DNA of 64,000 nt from Deltaproteobacteria bacterium. GTDB lineage: Bacteria > Desulfobacterota > Desulfobacteria > Desulfobacterales > Desulfosarcinaceae. Positions 35,797 to 45,261 of the stretch are shown here, one piece after another (the stretch's first letter is position 1; each line of letters begins with the position of its first letter). Where the stretch lies: assembly GCA_020444075.1 (NCBI GenBank), contig JAHLLR010000007.1, forward strand, positions 1 through 64,000. The letters are read 5' to 3'. The notes under the pieces are model-generated. The model did no database searches. It was not told the origin of the DNA and was given only the letters and a program-made list of their open reading frames with translations. Both the position numbers and the translations under genes were made by a program.

Positions 35797-36768
35797 TCAG
35801 CTGCCGTCAACGGGCAAGCGGATACCGGCGGTCAACCGGCGGCGATTTTTCGTCCACAACCATGCCCGATAGGCCTGGGTGAAGGCCACAGCGGTTACCA
35901 GCCGGGGAATCCACAGCCAGAAAGGATGAATGCCCAGGGGTAGAAACAGGGACGGATCTTCCACCATGGCGTGATTGATACCGATGGAGACATGCAGGGT
36001 TTTGAGATGCTCCGGAAGAAGATGGCGTTCCCGGGTCTCCGCCACGATCACCGCACCGCCGTAAGTGATGCCGAACACTGCTGCCGTCATCCACAGCATG
36101 CCCACCTGCCGATCCAGACCCAGCAGGCCCAGAAAGGGTTCGATGATCCGCACCACCTTGTCGATGAGGCGGTATTGCTTAAGGATTTCCATGAATATCA
36201 TCAGGGCCGTGATTATAACCAGAATCTTCAGGCTCAGCCATGCCATGGCTGCGGCCCACGCATGCATGGCCGGCCAGAACATCACCCGGGCCGATGCCCC
36301 CCCTCCTCCTGCCGCTTTCTGAGCCGTATCCGGTCCAACCACCCAACCCACGGCCAAGACGGTCAGCACGGCAGCCGACAGCCGAACGGCAGTCGCCAGC
36401 CATGCGGGACATCCGGACTGACGCTGCACCAGCCCTTCCTGGATCAGGCTGTGGGCGATAAGCAGGAACACGGCCATCAGCGTCATCTGGTCGATGGTGA
36501 AGGGCAGTACGGACATGGCGGCAATGGCGCCGTAAATACCGGTCAGCAGACCGGCCAGCAGCGGCAGGGCAGCCATTGCCGGCAGATGGAGCGCTCCCAT
36601 CAACGGCTCCAGCAATCCATCCATCCGGTCGAGCCAGCCGGTATAGTCCAGCAGAAAGGTGGCAAAGGAGACCGGCAGGATGATCTTGCCCATCCAGAGA
36701 AAGCCCTGCCATCCCTTTGCGAAACCACGTTCAAAGTTAGTTTTAATCGGATATGTGCGGGGTGCCAC
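35797..36768 (-). CDS. Gate/nucleoside-recognition domain membrane protein
   Basis: The 323-residue inner-membrane protein has about eight hydrophobic helices and two copies of the Gate-like pattern found in SpmA/SpmB and related transport proteins (KIILPVSFATFLLDY; SLKILVIITALMIFMEILKQY). Transported species unknown. The start is GTG 36768 with AGGAA upstream. It does not form a tight operon with its neighbours. Confidence 0.78.
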   Translation of the reverse strand: MAPRTYPIKTNFERGFAKGWQGFLWMGKIILPVSFATFLLDYTGWLDRMDGLLEPLMGALHLPAMAALPLLAGLLTGIYGAIAAMSVLPFTIDQMTLMAVFLLIAHSLIQEGLVQRQSGCPAWLATAVRLSAAVLTVLAVGWVVGPDTAQKAAGGGGASARVMFWPAMHAWAAAMAWLSLKILVIITALMIFMEILKQYRLIDKVVRIIEPFLGLLGLDRQVGMLWMTAAVFGITYGGAVIVAETRERHLLPEHLKTLHVSIGINHAMVEDPSLFLPLGIHPFWLWIPRLVTAVAFTQAYRAWLWTKNRRRLTAGIRLPVDGS

Positions 36769-36972
36769 GATGATGTTCCTGTTTGATGCCGGTTCCGGTT
36801 ATAGGCCCATTCACTGTCGAGAAAGACCCTATATCACAGTTTTTTGGGCAGGGCACGAATTGAAATGCATGGCGGATTTCACGAAAAAGCAGCAGCCGAA
36901 AAAATCATGGATGGTAGGTGTTGATCGTTCAGATCTCCGGACGATGGCCGGGAGGCATCCCTGAAAAAAGGG

Positions 36973-37449
36973 TTAACGCATGAGATAAAATCCCAGGGCA
37001 GGGTCGTCCGGTTCGTTGGGGTGAAAGGAGGCCCCTACATAAAGGCCGCTGACGTTGCGGACGATGACACGCTTCTCCATGGGCGTCCGTTTGCGGTCGT
37101 CCAGGCGAAATTCCACCAGCAGCTTGGCGCCGATGGGAAAGGTACGGGGAACGGTCATTTTCAATTTCAGCCCGGTAGTGGACAGATCCACTATCTTCGC
37201 CAGGCCGGTGTCCTCGGGCCCGTTTTTTCCCAGAAGGGTAAATCGACCGGGCAAATCGGCACCTTTGCGGTATTGTTTGCGCTTTTCCAGCCGACAGCGG
37301 AAATGATGGCCGCAGGCACAGGTGCAGTTCACCGATATTTTTTTGTCGGTCGAGGCATATTGGCTCACATCTACGGTTTTGGCCTGACCACATTGAGGGC
37401 ACCGGAAGGTGGCCGTGTTGTTTTTGGATATGAAGACAGTCTGTTCCAT
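36973..37449 (-). CDS. Zn-ribbon plus PilZ-domain protein
   Basis: The 158-residue protein starts with a zinc-ribbon-like CPQCG...CTCACG region (about 16-50) and continues with a PilZ domain: RKQYRKGADLPGRF and DLSTTGLKLKM, where the RxxxR and (D/N)xSxxG motifs bind cyclic di-GMP. In this protein the first motif is RKQYRK and the second DLSTTG, so binding is plausible. ATG 37449 begins 4 bp after the upstream stop, implying coupling. Probably a c-di-GMP effector. Confidence 0.85.
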   Translation of the reverse strand: MEQTVFISKNNTATFRCPQCGQAKTVDVSQYASTDKKISVNCTCACGHHFRCRLEKRKQYRKGADLPGRFTLLGKNGPEDTGLAKIVDLSTTGLKLKMTVPRTFPIGAKLLVEFRLDDRKRTPMEKRVIVRNVSGLYVGASFHPNEPDDPALGFYLMR

Positions 37450-37453
37450 ACGA

Positions 37454-37942
37454 TTACGATTCTGTTTGAGGCATAGCCAGTGCATCCGCCGACGGCGATT
37501 GATGGCCCCTGACTTTTATGATTTCAGGTCGGTAGCTTTTGTTTTTGGAGAGGTGCCGGCCCGTGATGCGAATGACGATGAAGGCCAGCCCGAAAAACAG
37601 GAAGCCGAACAGGGCGGAGAGTACGGACGGATCGCTGCCCCGCATGACGGCCACCGTCTGGCCGAGTACGGCACCGGCAATCATGGCCAGTATCGGGAAA
37701 ACATAAAGCAGGAAGGTGGCTTTTAACAAGGAGGCCGTTTTAAGGTTCAAAACGATCCGATCCCCCACTCGGGCATCGGCCGTGTTGATCGCCTCCACTT
37801 CCATCTCCTCGGCCCCACCGCCGACGTGGCAGGCGTCTTTGGAGGAACAGGATGCACAGGCGCTGGAGCGGGTGGTTTTTACCCATACCGTCCCGGCCTC
37901 TGAACTTCCCAATTTAAATACGACACCTTCTTCGGTGGCCAT
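37454..37942 (-). CDS. RseC/MucC-family membrane protein
   Basis: The 162-residue protein has four cysteines in CASCSSKDAC near the N-terminus and two membrane helices (TFLLYVFPILAMIAGAVLG; LFGFLFFGLAFIVI), the RseC/MucC design linked to SoxR reduction and Rnf function. It follows the RnfB-like fusion gene in the same direction, which fits a link to electron transport. ATG 37942. Confidence 0.85.
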   Translation of the reverse strand: MATEEGVVFKLGSSEAGTVWVKTTRSSACASCSSKDACHVGGGAEEMEVEAINTADARVGDRIVLNLKTASLLKATFLLYVFPILAMIAGAVLGQTVAVMRGSDPSVLSALFGFLFFGLAFIVIRITGRHLSKNKSYRPEIIKVRGHQSPSADALAMPQTES

Positions 37943-37984
37943 AGGCGTTTCTCAGTATATCGTTGTGTCCACCCGTGAGGGCGA

Positions 37985-40039
37985 TCAGGCGTTGACGGCG
38001 TCGCGAATCTTTTCCAGGGGCCGCTGATTTTCCGCATTCTGGTAGCATATGAGGCCGCAATTGAGACACCGGGAAGCCTCAGCCTGTGCGGTCTCCGTGT
38101 CGAAACCCTTCTCCAGTTCCATCAGCTGCGCCAGGTCGCGGCTGTCGGCCAGGGGCATGACTCGCCGTCGGCTGGTCGCCACCGCTTCCACGTGGTCCAC
38201 GTTCTGGATGGCTGCATCGGGTTTCAGGACGTTTTCCGGCAAATCCAATGGAATGTCGTAAATGATTTTATGGATGGCCGCGGCGGCACGGCGCCCGGCG
38301 CCGATGGCCTTGATGGCGCCACTGAAATCGGTCAGGGCGTCGCCCCTGGCAAACAAACCGGCTTCGTCGGCAAGGTCAGGTTGTTTGTATGGGGGAACGG
38401 CCGTCCACGTTCCCGGGCGGCTCTCGGCATCATCACCACCGCTGGGTCGGGTAAAAATCAGCTCGGGGAACCTTCCCGCGGAGAAGACCAGCGTCCGGGC
38501 TTCGAGCAGCCGCGCTTCGCCGGTATCCACATTCAGCACTTCAATTCCGGTGAGCGAGTCTCCGTCTCCGACAAGGCGGGTAACGCCAGCTCGCAAGAGT
38601 ACGTTGGCTCCGGCTTGGGTCAGCGCCGAAACGGCAGCGTTGTCTAGTCCGTCCCGAAAAATGAAAGTAACGCTCTCGGCGCCCAGGGAACGGGCTTTGG
38701 CCAAACTCTCGCCGGCCAGTTCTTCGCCGCCGACAATCACCGTATGGCTCCCGCAGGATACCGTTTCATGTCCCTTATTGCCCGAACGCAGCAGGTCCAG
38801 CAGCAGGCAGCCGCCGGGCAGCGGCGCTTCCACCGTTTTCTCGGCACCCCGGGCCAGTCGGCTGTCCCACCCGCCCGAGGCGAGGAACACCGCCTCGTAG
38901 CCGTCATCCAGAAGCCCGGCCACGGTCACGTCGCGGCCCAGCATCTGGCCGGTTCGGGCGTCCACGCCCATCTCCAGGATACCGTCGATATCCCACTTGA
39001 GGATCGTTTCGGGCAGACGGTACTTGGCAATGGCGGTATTGAGCAGGCCGCCCAGGCGGTCCGTACCTTCGAACACCGTGGCCCCATGGCCCAACCGGGC
39101 CGCAAAAAAGGCCGCGGAAAGGCCCTGGACCCCGCCGCCGACCACGGCGATGCGGCGGCCGGTATCCGGAGCCTTGAATGGCTGGATACGCTCGTTCTGG
39201 GTACGTTCATAGTCGGCGGCAAAGCGCTTCAGGAAATTGATCGCCACCGGCTCGTCCACATATTTGCGCCGGCAGTCGTTTTCACAGGGTCGCGGGCAGA
39301 TTCTGCCGATCACCGTGGGAAAAGGATTGCGTTCCTTGATGGTTTGAACCGACCCGTGGTAATCGCCTTCGGCGATCTGCCGGATGTAACGGCTGATGTT
39401 GATCCCCGCAGGGCAGGCGCGCTGGCAGGGTGTCGTACAGTCTTCGGTGGTGTACTCCTTGAGGATTCTCCGGGTGACCGACGACAAGGTGATGATGTGC
39501 TTGGGACAGATCCGCTCACAGGTGCCGCAGCCGGTGCATTTGACGTCGTCCACCACGGGAAGCCCCTGGGGGCCCATGACGATCGCGTCGAAGGGGCAGG
39601 CGGCGGCGCAGGTGCCCAGGCCGAGACAACCGATATTGCATACCTTCATGCCGCCGGAAAGAAGGGCAACGGCCCGGCAGTCGTTCATGCCGTCATAGCT
39701 GTATTTGACATCCGCGTCGGCCACCCCGTAGGTGCACCCGGGAAGGGCGATATCCGGCTCCTTGGCCTCTACACTGACACCGAGGATGGCGGCAATGGCC
39801 AGAGCCACCTCATCGCCGGCGGCCACACAGGAGTTGGGCGAGGCCTTGCCCGCCACGATGGCTTCCGCATTGGCGCTGCAGCCGGGCATGCCGCAGCCGC
39901 CGCAGTTGGCACCGGGCAGGACTTCTTCGACGGATACGATTTTGGGATCCACGTAGACGTAAAAGACCTTGGAGGCCAGGGCCAGGCCGATACCCACCAC
40001 CAGTCCCAGTCCGCCCATGAGTATTATGGCTATCGTCAT
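37985..40039 (-). CDS. RnfB-like ferredoxin fused to GltD/NfnB-like FAD oxidoreductase
   Basis: A 684-residue fusion. Residues 1-185: a membrane anchor (3-22), the RnfB cluster motif C46, C49, C54, C71 (NCGGCGMPGC), then two ferredoxin clusters (CNIGCLGLGTCAAACP; CTGCGTCERICP). Residues 200-650: a GltD/NfnB-type flavoprotein with its own N-terminal cysteines (CTTPCQRACPAGINISRYI; CPRPCENDC), FAD motif VVGGGVQGLSA near 300, a second nucleotide motif (VIVGGEELAG), and a Cys pair near the end (RCLNCG). It follows NuoF 13 bp downstream and would link NAD(P)H, ferredoxin and possibly quinone. No intact Rnf operon is present. Confidence 0.87.
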   Translation of the reverse strand: MTIAIILMGGLGLVVGIGLALASKVFYVYVDPKIVSVEEVLPGANCGGCGMPGCSANAEAIVAGKASPNSCVAAGDEVALAIAAILGVSVEAKEPDIALPGCTYGVADADVKYSYDGMNDCRAVALLSGGMKVCNIGCLGLGTCAAACPFDAIVMGPQGLPVVDDVKCTGCGTCERICPKHIITLSSVTRRILKEYTTEDCTTPCQRACPAGINISRYIRQIAEGDYHGSVQTIKERNPFPTVIGRICPRPCENDCRRKYVDEPVAINFLKRFAADYERTQNERIQPFKAPDTGRRIAVVGGGVQGLSAAFFAARLGHGATVFEGTDRLGGLLNTAIAKYRLPETILKWDIDGILEMGVDARTGQMLGRDVTVAGLLDDGYEAVFLASGGWDSRLARGAEKTVEAPLPGGCLLLDLLRSGNKGHETVSCGSHTVIVGGEELAGESLAKARSLGAESVTFIFRDGLDNAAVSALTQAGANVLLRAGVTRLVGDGDSLTGIEVLNVDTGEARLLEARTLVFSAGRFPELIFTRPSGGDDAESRPGTWTAVPPYKQPDLADEAGLFARGDALTDFSGAIKAIGAGRRAAAAIHKIIYDIPLDLPENVLKPDAAIQNVDHVEAVATSRRRVMPLADSRDLAQLMELEKGFDTETAQAEASRCLNCGLICYQNAENQRPLEKIRDAVNA

Positions 40040-40052
40040 CTCAACGCTCCTG

Positions 40053-41900
40053 TTAGAAAATGGCGTCGAACCTGCATTTGTCGTAGCAGGTCAGACACTT
40101 GATGCACTTTTCCTTGTCGATGCGGGCCACTTCCTTCTTTTCCCAGACGATGGCATCGGCCGGGCAGGCCCGGAAGCACATGCCGCAACGGGTGCAGGCG
40201 TCCGGTTCAACCTCAAACCGCAGAAGCGCCACGCAGCGCTTGGCCGGGCAGCGCTTTTCGTGAATGTGGGCTTCGAACTCGTCCCGGAAGTAGCGCAACG
40301 CCGAAAGCACCGGGTTGGGGCCCGTCTGGCCCAGGCCGCACAGGGCGGTTTCACGGATGGTCTGCGAGAGCTCGACCAGGATGTCGATGTCGTCCGGCTC
40401 TCCGCGGCCTTCGCATATTTTTTCCAGAATCTGGAGCTGGCGGCGGGTGCCTTCCCGGCAGGGAGTGCATTTGCCGCATGACTCGTCCTGGATGAACTCC
40501 ATGAAAAAACGGGCCATATCCACCATGCAGGTCTTTTCGTCCATGACGATGGCGCCGCCGGAACCCATGATGGCCCCGACCTTGGCAATGGCCTCATAGT
40601 CCACCGGGGTGTCCAGGTGGGATTCAGGAATACAGCCGCCCGACGGGCCGCCCAGTTGAACGGCCTTGAATTTGCGCTTGTTGGGGATGCCGCCGCCGAT
40701 GTCGTAGATGATGGTGCGCAGGGGCGTGCCCATGGGCACTTCCACCAGCCCGATGTTGTTCACATCGCCGGACAGGGCGAACACCTTGGTTCCCTTGCTG
40801 GTCTGGGTACCCACGCCGGCATACCAGGCGCCGCCCTTGACCATGATCTGGGGAACATTGGCCAGGGTCTCCACATTGTTGAGAATGGTGGGCTTTTCCC
40901 ACAGGCCCTTGTGGGCAGGAAACGGCGGACGTGGACGCGGCATGCCCCGCTTGCCCTCGATGGAACGCATCAGGGCGGTCTCCTCGCCGCAGACAAAGGC
41001 GCCGGCACCCTGGTAGATCTCGATATCAAAGGAGAGCGCCGATCCCAGGATGTTGTCACCCAGCAGCCCGTAGCCCTTGGCCTGATCGATGGCAATGCCC
41101 AGGCGCTTGATGGCCAGGGGATATTCGGTGCGCGCGTAAATGTACCCCTTGTGGGCGTCGATGGCCTTGGCGGCGATAATCATGCCCTCCAGCACCGCAT
41201 GGGGGTCCGCCTCCAGGATGCTCCGGTCCATGAACGCCCCGGGGTCGCCCTCGTCGGCGTTGCACAGCACATATTTGACCGCACCGGCGCTCTTGCTGGC
41301 AAAATCCCATTTCACGCCTGTGGGAAACCCGGCGCCGCCGCGCCCCCGCATGCCGGAGATCTTCATCTCTTCGATGATCTGCTGGGGAGTCATGTCGAAC
41401 AGCGCCTTGGCCGCGCCGATATATCCGTCCCGGCCGATGTACTCATCGATGGACTCGGGGTTGATCAGCCCCTTGTTGCGCAGGGCCCGGGGCATCTGGT
41501 GGGCGAAAAAGGGAATCTTTGTCTGGGCGGCGATTCTGGCTTTGGATACCGGGTCTTTGTAAAGCAGCCGCTCCACCGGCTTGCCGTTGATCAGGTGGGA
41601 TTCCACCAGCTCGGGCATATCCTCCACGGTAAGCTTCTGGTAGAAGATATCACCGGGGTGAACCACCAGCAGGGGTCCCATGGCGCAGAAGCCGTTGCAG
41701 CCGGTCTCGATAACCTGGACCGTATCGCCCAGTCCCTTATCCTCGATGGCTGCCAGCAGGGCATCCTTGACGCGGATGGAGCCGGTGGCATGGCACCCCG
41801 TGCCGCCGCAGATCAGCAGGTAGGTCCTCTCCCTGAACGCCAGCCGCGCCTTTTGCGCACTCTTGATGACTTCCAGGTCCTGAGTGGTCAGTTTCGCCAT
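40053..41900 (-). CDS. NuoF/HndC-like NADH-binding diaphorase subunit
   Basis: The 615-residue flavoprotein has an N-terminal 2Fe-2S thioredoxin-like domain (C31, C36, C68, C72), the FMN motif RGRGGAGFPTGVKW (185-198), the NADH motif GAGAFVCGEETAL (298-310), an SLBB region, the 4Fe-4S ligand set ESCGKCTPCREG, and two C-terminal ferredoxin clusters (CTRCGMCFRACP; CIKCLTCYDKC). This order is that of HydB/HndC of bifurcating hydrogenases. ATG 41900 follows GGAGACGG. It is the NAD(H) port of the complex. Confidence 0.92.
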   Translation of the reverse strand: MAKLTTQDLEVIKSAQKARLAFRERTYLLICGGTGCHATGSIRVKDALLAAIEDKGLGDTVQVIETGCNGFCAMGPLLVVHPGDIFYQKLTVEDMPELVESHLINGKPVERLLYKDPVSKARIAAQTKIPFFAHQMPRALRNKGLINPESIDEYIGRDGYIGAAKALFDMTPQQIIEEMKISGMRGRGGAGFPTGVKWDFASKSAGAVKYVLCNADEGDPGAFMDRSILEADPHAVLEGMIIAAKAIDAHKGYIYARTEYPLAIKRLGIAIDQAKGYGLLGDNILGSALSFDIEIYQGAGAFVCGEETALMRSIEGKRGMPRPRPPFPAHKGLWEKPTILNNVETLANVPQIMVKGGAWYAGVGTQTSKGTKVFALSGDVNNIGLVEVPMGTPLRTIIYDIGGGIPNKRKFKAVQLGGPSGGCIPESHLDTPVDYEAIAKVGAIMGSGGAIVMDEKTCMVDMARFFMEFIQDESCGKCTPCREGTRRQLQILEKICEGRGEPDDIDILVELSQTIRETALCGLGQTGPNPVLSALRYFRDEFEAHIHEKRCPAKRCVALLRFEVEPDACTRCGMCFRACPADAIVWEKKEVARIDKEKCIKCLTCYDKCRFDAIF

Positions 41901-41919
41901 TTTCCGTCTCCAGCAGGTT

Positions 41920-42273
41920 TTACCAGGAACCGTCCAGCCCCCTGATGCCATTCATGTAAAGTCGACCGCAGGCCACAAACAATGAATATTCGGTCACCAT
42001 CAGCGGGATTTCAAAAGACTTGGCCATCTCCACGAATGCCGCGGGGGGGGTTTTGCCCCTGACGATGACAATGGTGCTCACACCGACAATTTTTGACGTC
42101 CGGATAACATGGTCGGTGGTGACGCCCGTCAACAGGGCACAACCCTTGGCCGCGGCCGCCAGCACATCGTCCATCAGGTCCGCCGCCCCGCCGGCGACGA
42201 CGGTCTTATCCATCTGGTCTTCACCACAAAGCATGGTGCCTTTGAGGATATCCTTAATTTCGGAAATTTTCAT
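41920..42273 (-). CDS. DRTGG-domain protein
   Basis: The 117-residue protein matches the DRTGG fold: MKISEIKDILKGTMLCG, then alternating strands and helices to STIVIVRGKTPPAAFVEMAKS. In hnd-type operons a small ferredoxin-like gene occupies this position between the E- and F-type subunits; here a DRTGG protein stands instead. Its role is unknown: possibly a nucleotide sensor. Start 42273 was chosen at MKISEIK; upstream codons are atypical. Gap to NuoF is 19 bp. Confidence 0.82.
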   Translation of the reverse strand: MKISEIKDILKGTMLCGEDQMDKTVVAGGAADLMDDVLAAAAKGCALLTGVTTDHVIRTSKIVGVSTIVIVRGKTPPAAFVEMAKSFEIPLMVTEYSLFVACGRLYMNGIRGLDGSW

Positions 42274-42325
42274 GGTCGCTCTGTCTTGAAAGCAATATAA
42301 GGTTAACGGATTGACAACGATACGC

Positions 42326-42820
42326 CTAAGAATACATGTCGAGCAGTTCAAGCACCTTGTCCGAACTCACGTCTCCGTGGGTGTCCTGATCGACGACCAT
42401 CACCGGTGCCAGGCCGCAGGCACCCAGGCAGCGAACGGCTTCTAAAGAGAACCGCCGGTCCTCGGTGGTATCTCCCTCTTTCAGCTGATATTCATTTTCG
42501 ATGCGGCTCAGAGCCTCCTTGATGCCTTTGACGTAGCAGGCGGTTCCCATGCAGATCTTGATCGTATGGCGGCCCTTTGGCACCATGGAAAACAGGGAGT
42601 AGAAGGAAGCTACGCCATAAACACTGCTGGAAGGCAGGTTAAGGCCCTGGCTGATGTAGTCCAGCAGCTCCACGGGCAGGTAACCGGCGATGGTCTGGCA
42701 CTCCCTGAGAACCGTGATGACGGCCCCGGAAATAGTACGGTTTTTTTGGATGACCGCGTCGATCTGCGACCACATGCCGTCGTTGATATCCGGATGGTCC
42801 GGGTGGTGTGTCAGGATCAT
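42326..42820 (-). CDS. NuoE/HndA-like 2Fe-2S subunit
   Basis: The 164-residue thioredoxin-like subunit has the four 2Fe-2S ligands in CMGTACYVKG and RCLGACGLAP, and the N-terminal helical bundle of the NuoE family. ATG 42820 follows AAGGAGCG. It is the first gene of the four-gene set and pairs with the NuoF-like subunit. Confidence 0.92.
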   Translation of the reverse strand: MILTHHPDHPDINDGMWSQIDAVIQKNRTISGAVITVLRECQTIAGYLPVELLDYISQGLNLPSSSVYGVASFYSLFSMVPKGRHTIKICMGTACYVKGIKEALSRIENEYQLKEGDTTEDRRFSLEAVRCLGACGLAPVMVVDQDTHGDVSSDKVLELLDMYS

Positions 42821-43110
42821 GTCTGGAACGCTCCTTAAACCGCAAAAATGCAAAGGCTTCAAATGTGCATTGGCTTGATGAATAGGCTGCCGGTAATGCA
42901 ACGGTAAAAAATCACCGGTGACCGCGTGGCAACATTTCATAATTATATATAAATGTCAACGCTATCATGGCCGTCCGCCCGCGCCTGACAACGCTTGACG
43001 AGGCCGCAAAAGCTGGTCTATAAACCAGACGCCCGGACGGTGATGAAAATTAATGGCATACTGGCCGTAAAGGACAGGAAAACCCCGCAAACAGACGCCG
43101 GAGGCAACCC

Positions 43111-43950
43111 TTGGACCGCCTGAAAGCAAAGGTGCGCGAAGCCACCGTATTTCTCGAATCGAAACTGGACCGTCCGCCGGTGACCGGAGTGATCACCGGC
43201 ACCGGACTGGGGGAGGCCGTCGGCCCCCTCGACAATGCGTTGACAATGAATTACGGGGACATCCCCCATTTTCCCGCATCCACGGTGGTCGGCCATTCGG
43301 GACGCCTGATGGTCGGCACCCTGGCCGGGCACCCGGTGATGGTCATGCAGGGCCGCTTCCACCTGTACGAAGGCTATGCCCCCGGGGCCGTGACCTTTCC
43401 CGTGCGGGTAATGCAGGCGCTGGGTGTAAGGCGCCTGATTCTCTCCAATGCGGCCGGCGGAATGAATCCCGCCTTGCGCCAGGGCGATCTGATGGTGATC
43501 CGCGACCACATCAACCTCACCGGTGAAAATCCGCTGATCGGAGCCAATCTTGACGACTGGGGGCCTCGATTCCCGGACATGACCGGGGCCTATGACCGGT
43601 CCCTGGTCCGGTTTTCCCGCCGGGCGGCCGACAGCCTGGGCATTCCTTTAAAAAGCGGCGTCTATGCCGGATTGAAGGGGCCGTCACTGGAAACACCGGC
43701 GGAAATACGCTACCTGAAAACCATCGGTGCCGATGCGGTGGGGTTTTCGACGGTGATGGAAACCATAGCCGCCGTGCATGCCGGCATGCGTGTGCTGGGG
43801 CTGTCCACCATCACCAACATCAACGATCCGGACCATCCGGCGCCGGCATCGCTGGAGGCCATCGTGGCCGCGGCCAACCGGGCGGCACCCATGCTCAACC
43901 GCCTGATCGGAGCGGTAATAGCTCAGATCCACAGGGACCCGCAGCCATGA
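43111..43950 (+). CDS. purine nucleoside phosphorylase / methylthioinosine phosphorylase
   Basis: The 279-residue enzyme cleaves a purine nucleoside with phosphate. PNP/MTAP motifs: TGTGLGEA, QGRFHLYEGYA, LSNAAGGMN, and STVMETIAAVHAG followed by STITN. The final Asn, in place of the MTAP Asp, favours 6-oxopurines (inosine-type) over adenosine-type, so after a deaminase it could act on methylthioinosine. Start is TTG 43111 with CGGAGG upstream. It overlaps the deaminase by 4 bp. Confidence 0.88.
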   Translation: MDRLKAKVREATVFLESKLDRPPVTGVITGTGLGEAVGPLDNALTMNYGDIPHFPASTVVGHSGRLMVGTLAGHPVMVMQGRFHLYEGYAPGAVTFPVRVMQALGVRRLILSNAAGGMNPALRQGDLMVIRDHINLTGENPLIGANLDDWGPRFPDMTGAYDRSLVRFSRRAADSLGIPLKSGVYAGLKGPSLETPAEIRYLKTIGADAVGFSTVMETIAAVHAGMRVLGLSTITNINDPDHPAPASLEAIVAAANRAAPMLNRLIGAVIAQIHRDPQP

Positions 43951-45260
43951 CGACGGCCGCCGATCTGCTGATCACCAACGGCATCGTCATGACCCTGGAC
44001 CCGCATGGCCGCATCATTGAAAACGGAGCGGTGGCGGTCTGCGGAGAGACGATTGCGGCTGTCGGTCCGGCAACCGAAGTTGGATCGGTAGCTGCAAAGG
44101 AGACCATCGACGCCAATGGCGGCATCATCATGCCCGGCCTGATCAACACCCACACCCACGCCGCCATGACCCTGTTTCGGGGATTGGCCGACGACCTGCC
44201 GTTGATGACCTGGCTCAACGAGCACATCTTCCCCGCCGAAGCCCGGCTGGATGCGGACAAGGTGCATACGGGCACGCTGCTCGGCTGTGCGGAAATGATC
44301 CTTTCGGGGACCACCTGCTTCTGCGACATGTATCTGTTCGAAGACGCCGTGGCCCGCGCCGCCAGTTCCGCCGGCATGCGGGCGGTGGTGGGGGAGGTGC
44401 TCTACGATTTTCCCTCGCCCAACTATGGCCCCATTGAAAAAGGATTCGACTACACCCGCCACCTGATCGACGCCTGGCACGACGACCCGCTGGTCACCAT
44501 CGCCGTGGAGCCCCACTCCCCTTACCTGTGTGCGCCGGCCCTGCTGACCGAAGCCGCCGACATCGCCCGGGAGCATCGCGTACCCCTGGTGACCCACCTC
44601 TCCGAAACCCGCAAGGAGGTGCACGACATCCGGGAAAAATACGGAACCACGCCGGTGGGTCACCTGGCCGGCCTGGGGGTGCTGGACGCCAACCTGCTGG
44701 CCTGTCATTGCGTCGTGCTCAGCGACACGGACATGGATCTGCTCCAGCAGCATAACGTCAAGGTGTCCCACAATCCGGAGAGCAACATGAAGCTGGCCTC
44801 CGGTGTTTCTCCGGTGGCCGACCTGGTGCAACGGGGGGTGTGCACCGGATTAGGCACCGATGGCTGCTCCAGCAACAACAACCTGGATCTGTTCGCCGAG
44901 ATGGACATGGCCGCCAAACTGCACAAAGCCAGCCGTCTGGACCCCACGGTGATGGACGCCGCCACCGTGCTGCGCATGGCCACCATCGACGGGGCGCGGG
45001 CCTTGGGGCTGGACCGGATCACCGGCAGTATCGAAGCCGGCAAAAAAGCCGACATCATCGTCATTGACACCCGCAAGCCCCACCTGACCCCCATGTACCA
45101 CCCGGCGTCCCATCTGGTCTACGCCGTCGGCGGCAGTGATGTATGCGCCACCGTGATCAACGGCCGGGTGCTGATGAAAGACCGCCGACTCCTGCATATG
45201 GACCTTGAAAAGATCATGGCCGACGCCCGTCAGATCGCCGAAGCGATCCGGAGCCGCTGA
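43947..45260 (+). CDS. MTA/SAH deaminase, first copy
   Basis: The 437-residue amidohydrolase deaminates 5'-methylthioadenosine or S-adenosylhomocysteine to the inosine form. Metal and substrate motifs: NTHTHAAMTLFRGLADDLPL (the metal-binding HTH and the family signature), AEPHSP, HLSETRKEV, HNPESNMKLASG, LGTDGCSSNN. ATG 43947 overlaps the phosphorylase stop. A very similar paralogue follows directly. Confidence 0.9.
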   Translation: MTTAADLLITNGIVMTLDPHGRIIENGAVAVCGETIAAVGPATEVGSVAAKETIDANGGIIMPGLINTHTHAAMTLFRGLADDLPLMTWLNEHIFPAEARLDADKVHTGTLLGCAEMILSGTTCFCDMYLFEDAVARAASSAGMRAVVGEVLYDFPSPNYGPIEKGFDYTRHLIDAWHDDPLVTIAVEPHSPYLCAPALLTEAADIAREHRVPLVTHLSETRKEVHDIREKYGTTPVGHLAGLGVLDANLLACHCVVLSDTDMDLLQQHNVKVSHNPESNMKLASGVSPVADLVQRGVCTGLGTDGCSSNNNLDLFAEMDMAAKLHKASRLDPTVMDAATVLRMATIDGARALGLDRITGSIEAGKKADIIVIDTRKPHLTPMYHPASHLVYAVGGSDVCATVINGRVLMKDRRLLHMDLEKIMADARQIAEAIRSR

Positions 45261-45261
45261 C

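Noticed and set aside
36929-37402. 157-codon minus-strand frame overlapping the PilZ gene
   Set aside because: Shifted frame of the same strand; the PilZ motifs and coupling to the upstream gene lie in the other frame.
40617-41945. 442-codon plus-strand open frame
   Set aside because: Antisense to the NuoF-like gene, which has all cofactor motifs.
42821-43110. A promoter pair in the region between the NuoE-like and phosphorylase genes
   Set aside because: A TTGACA and a TATAAT-like run are present on the minus strand (about 42935-42965) but their spacing is wrong for one promoter, so I do not list it.
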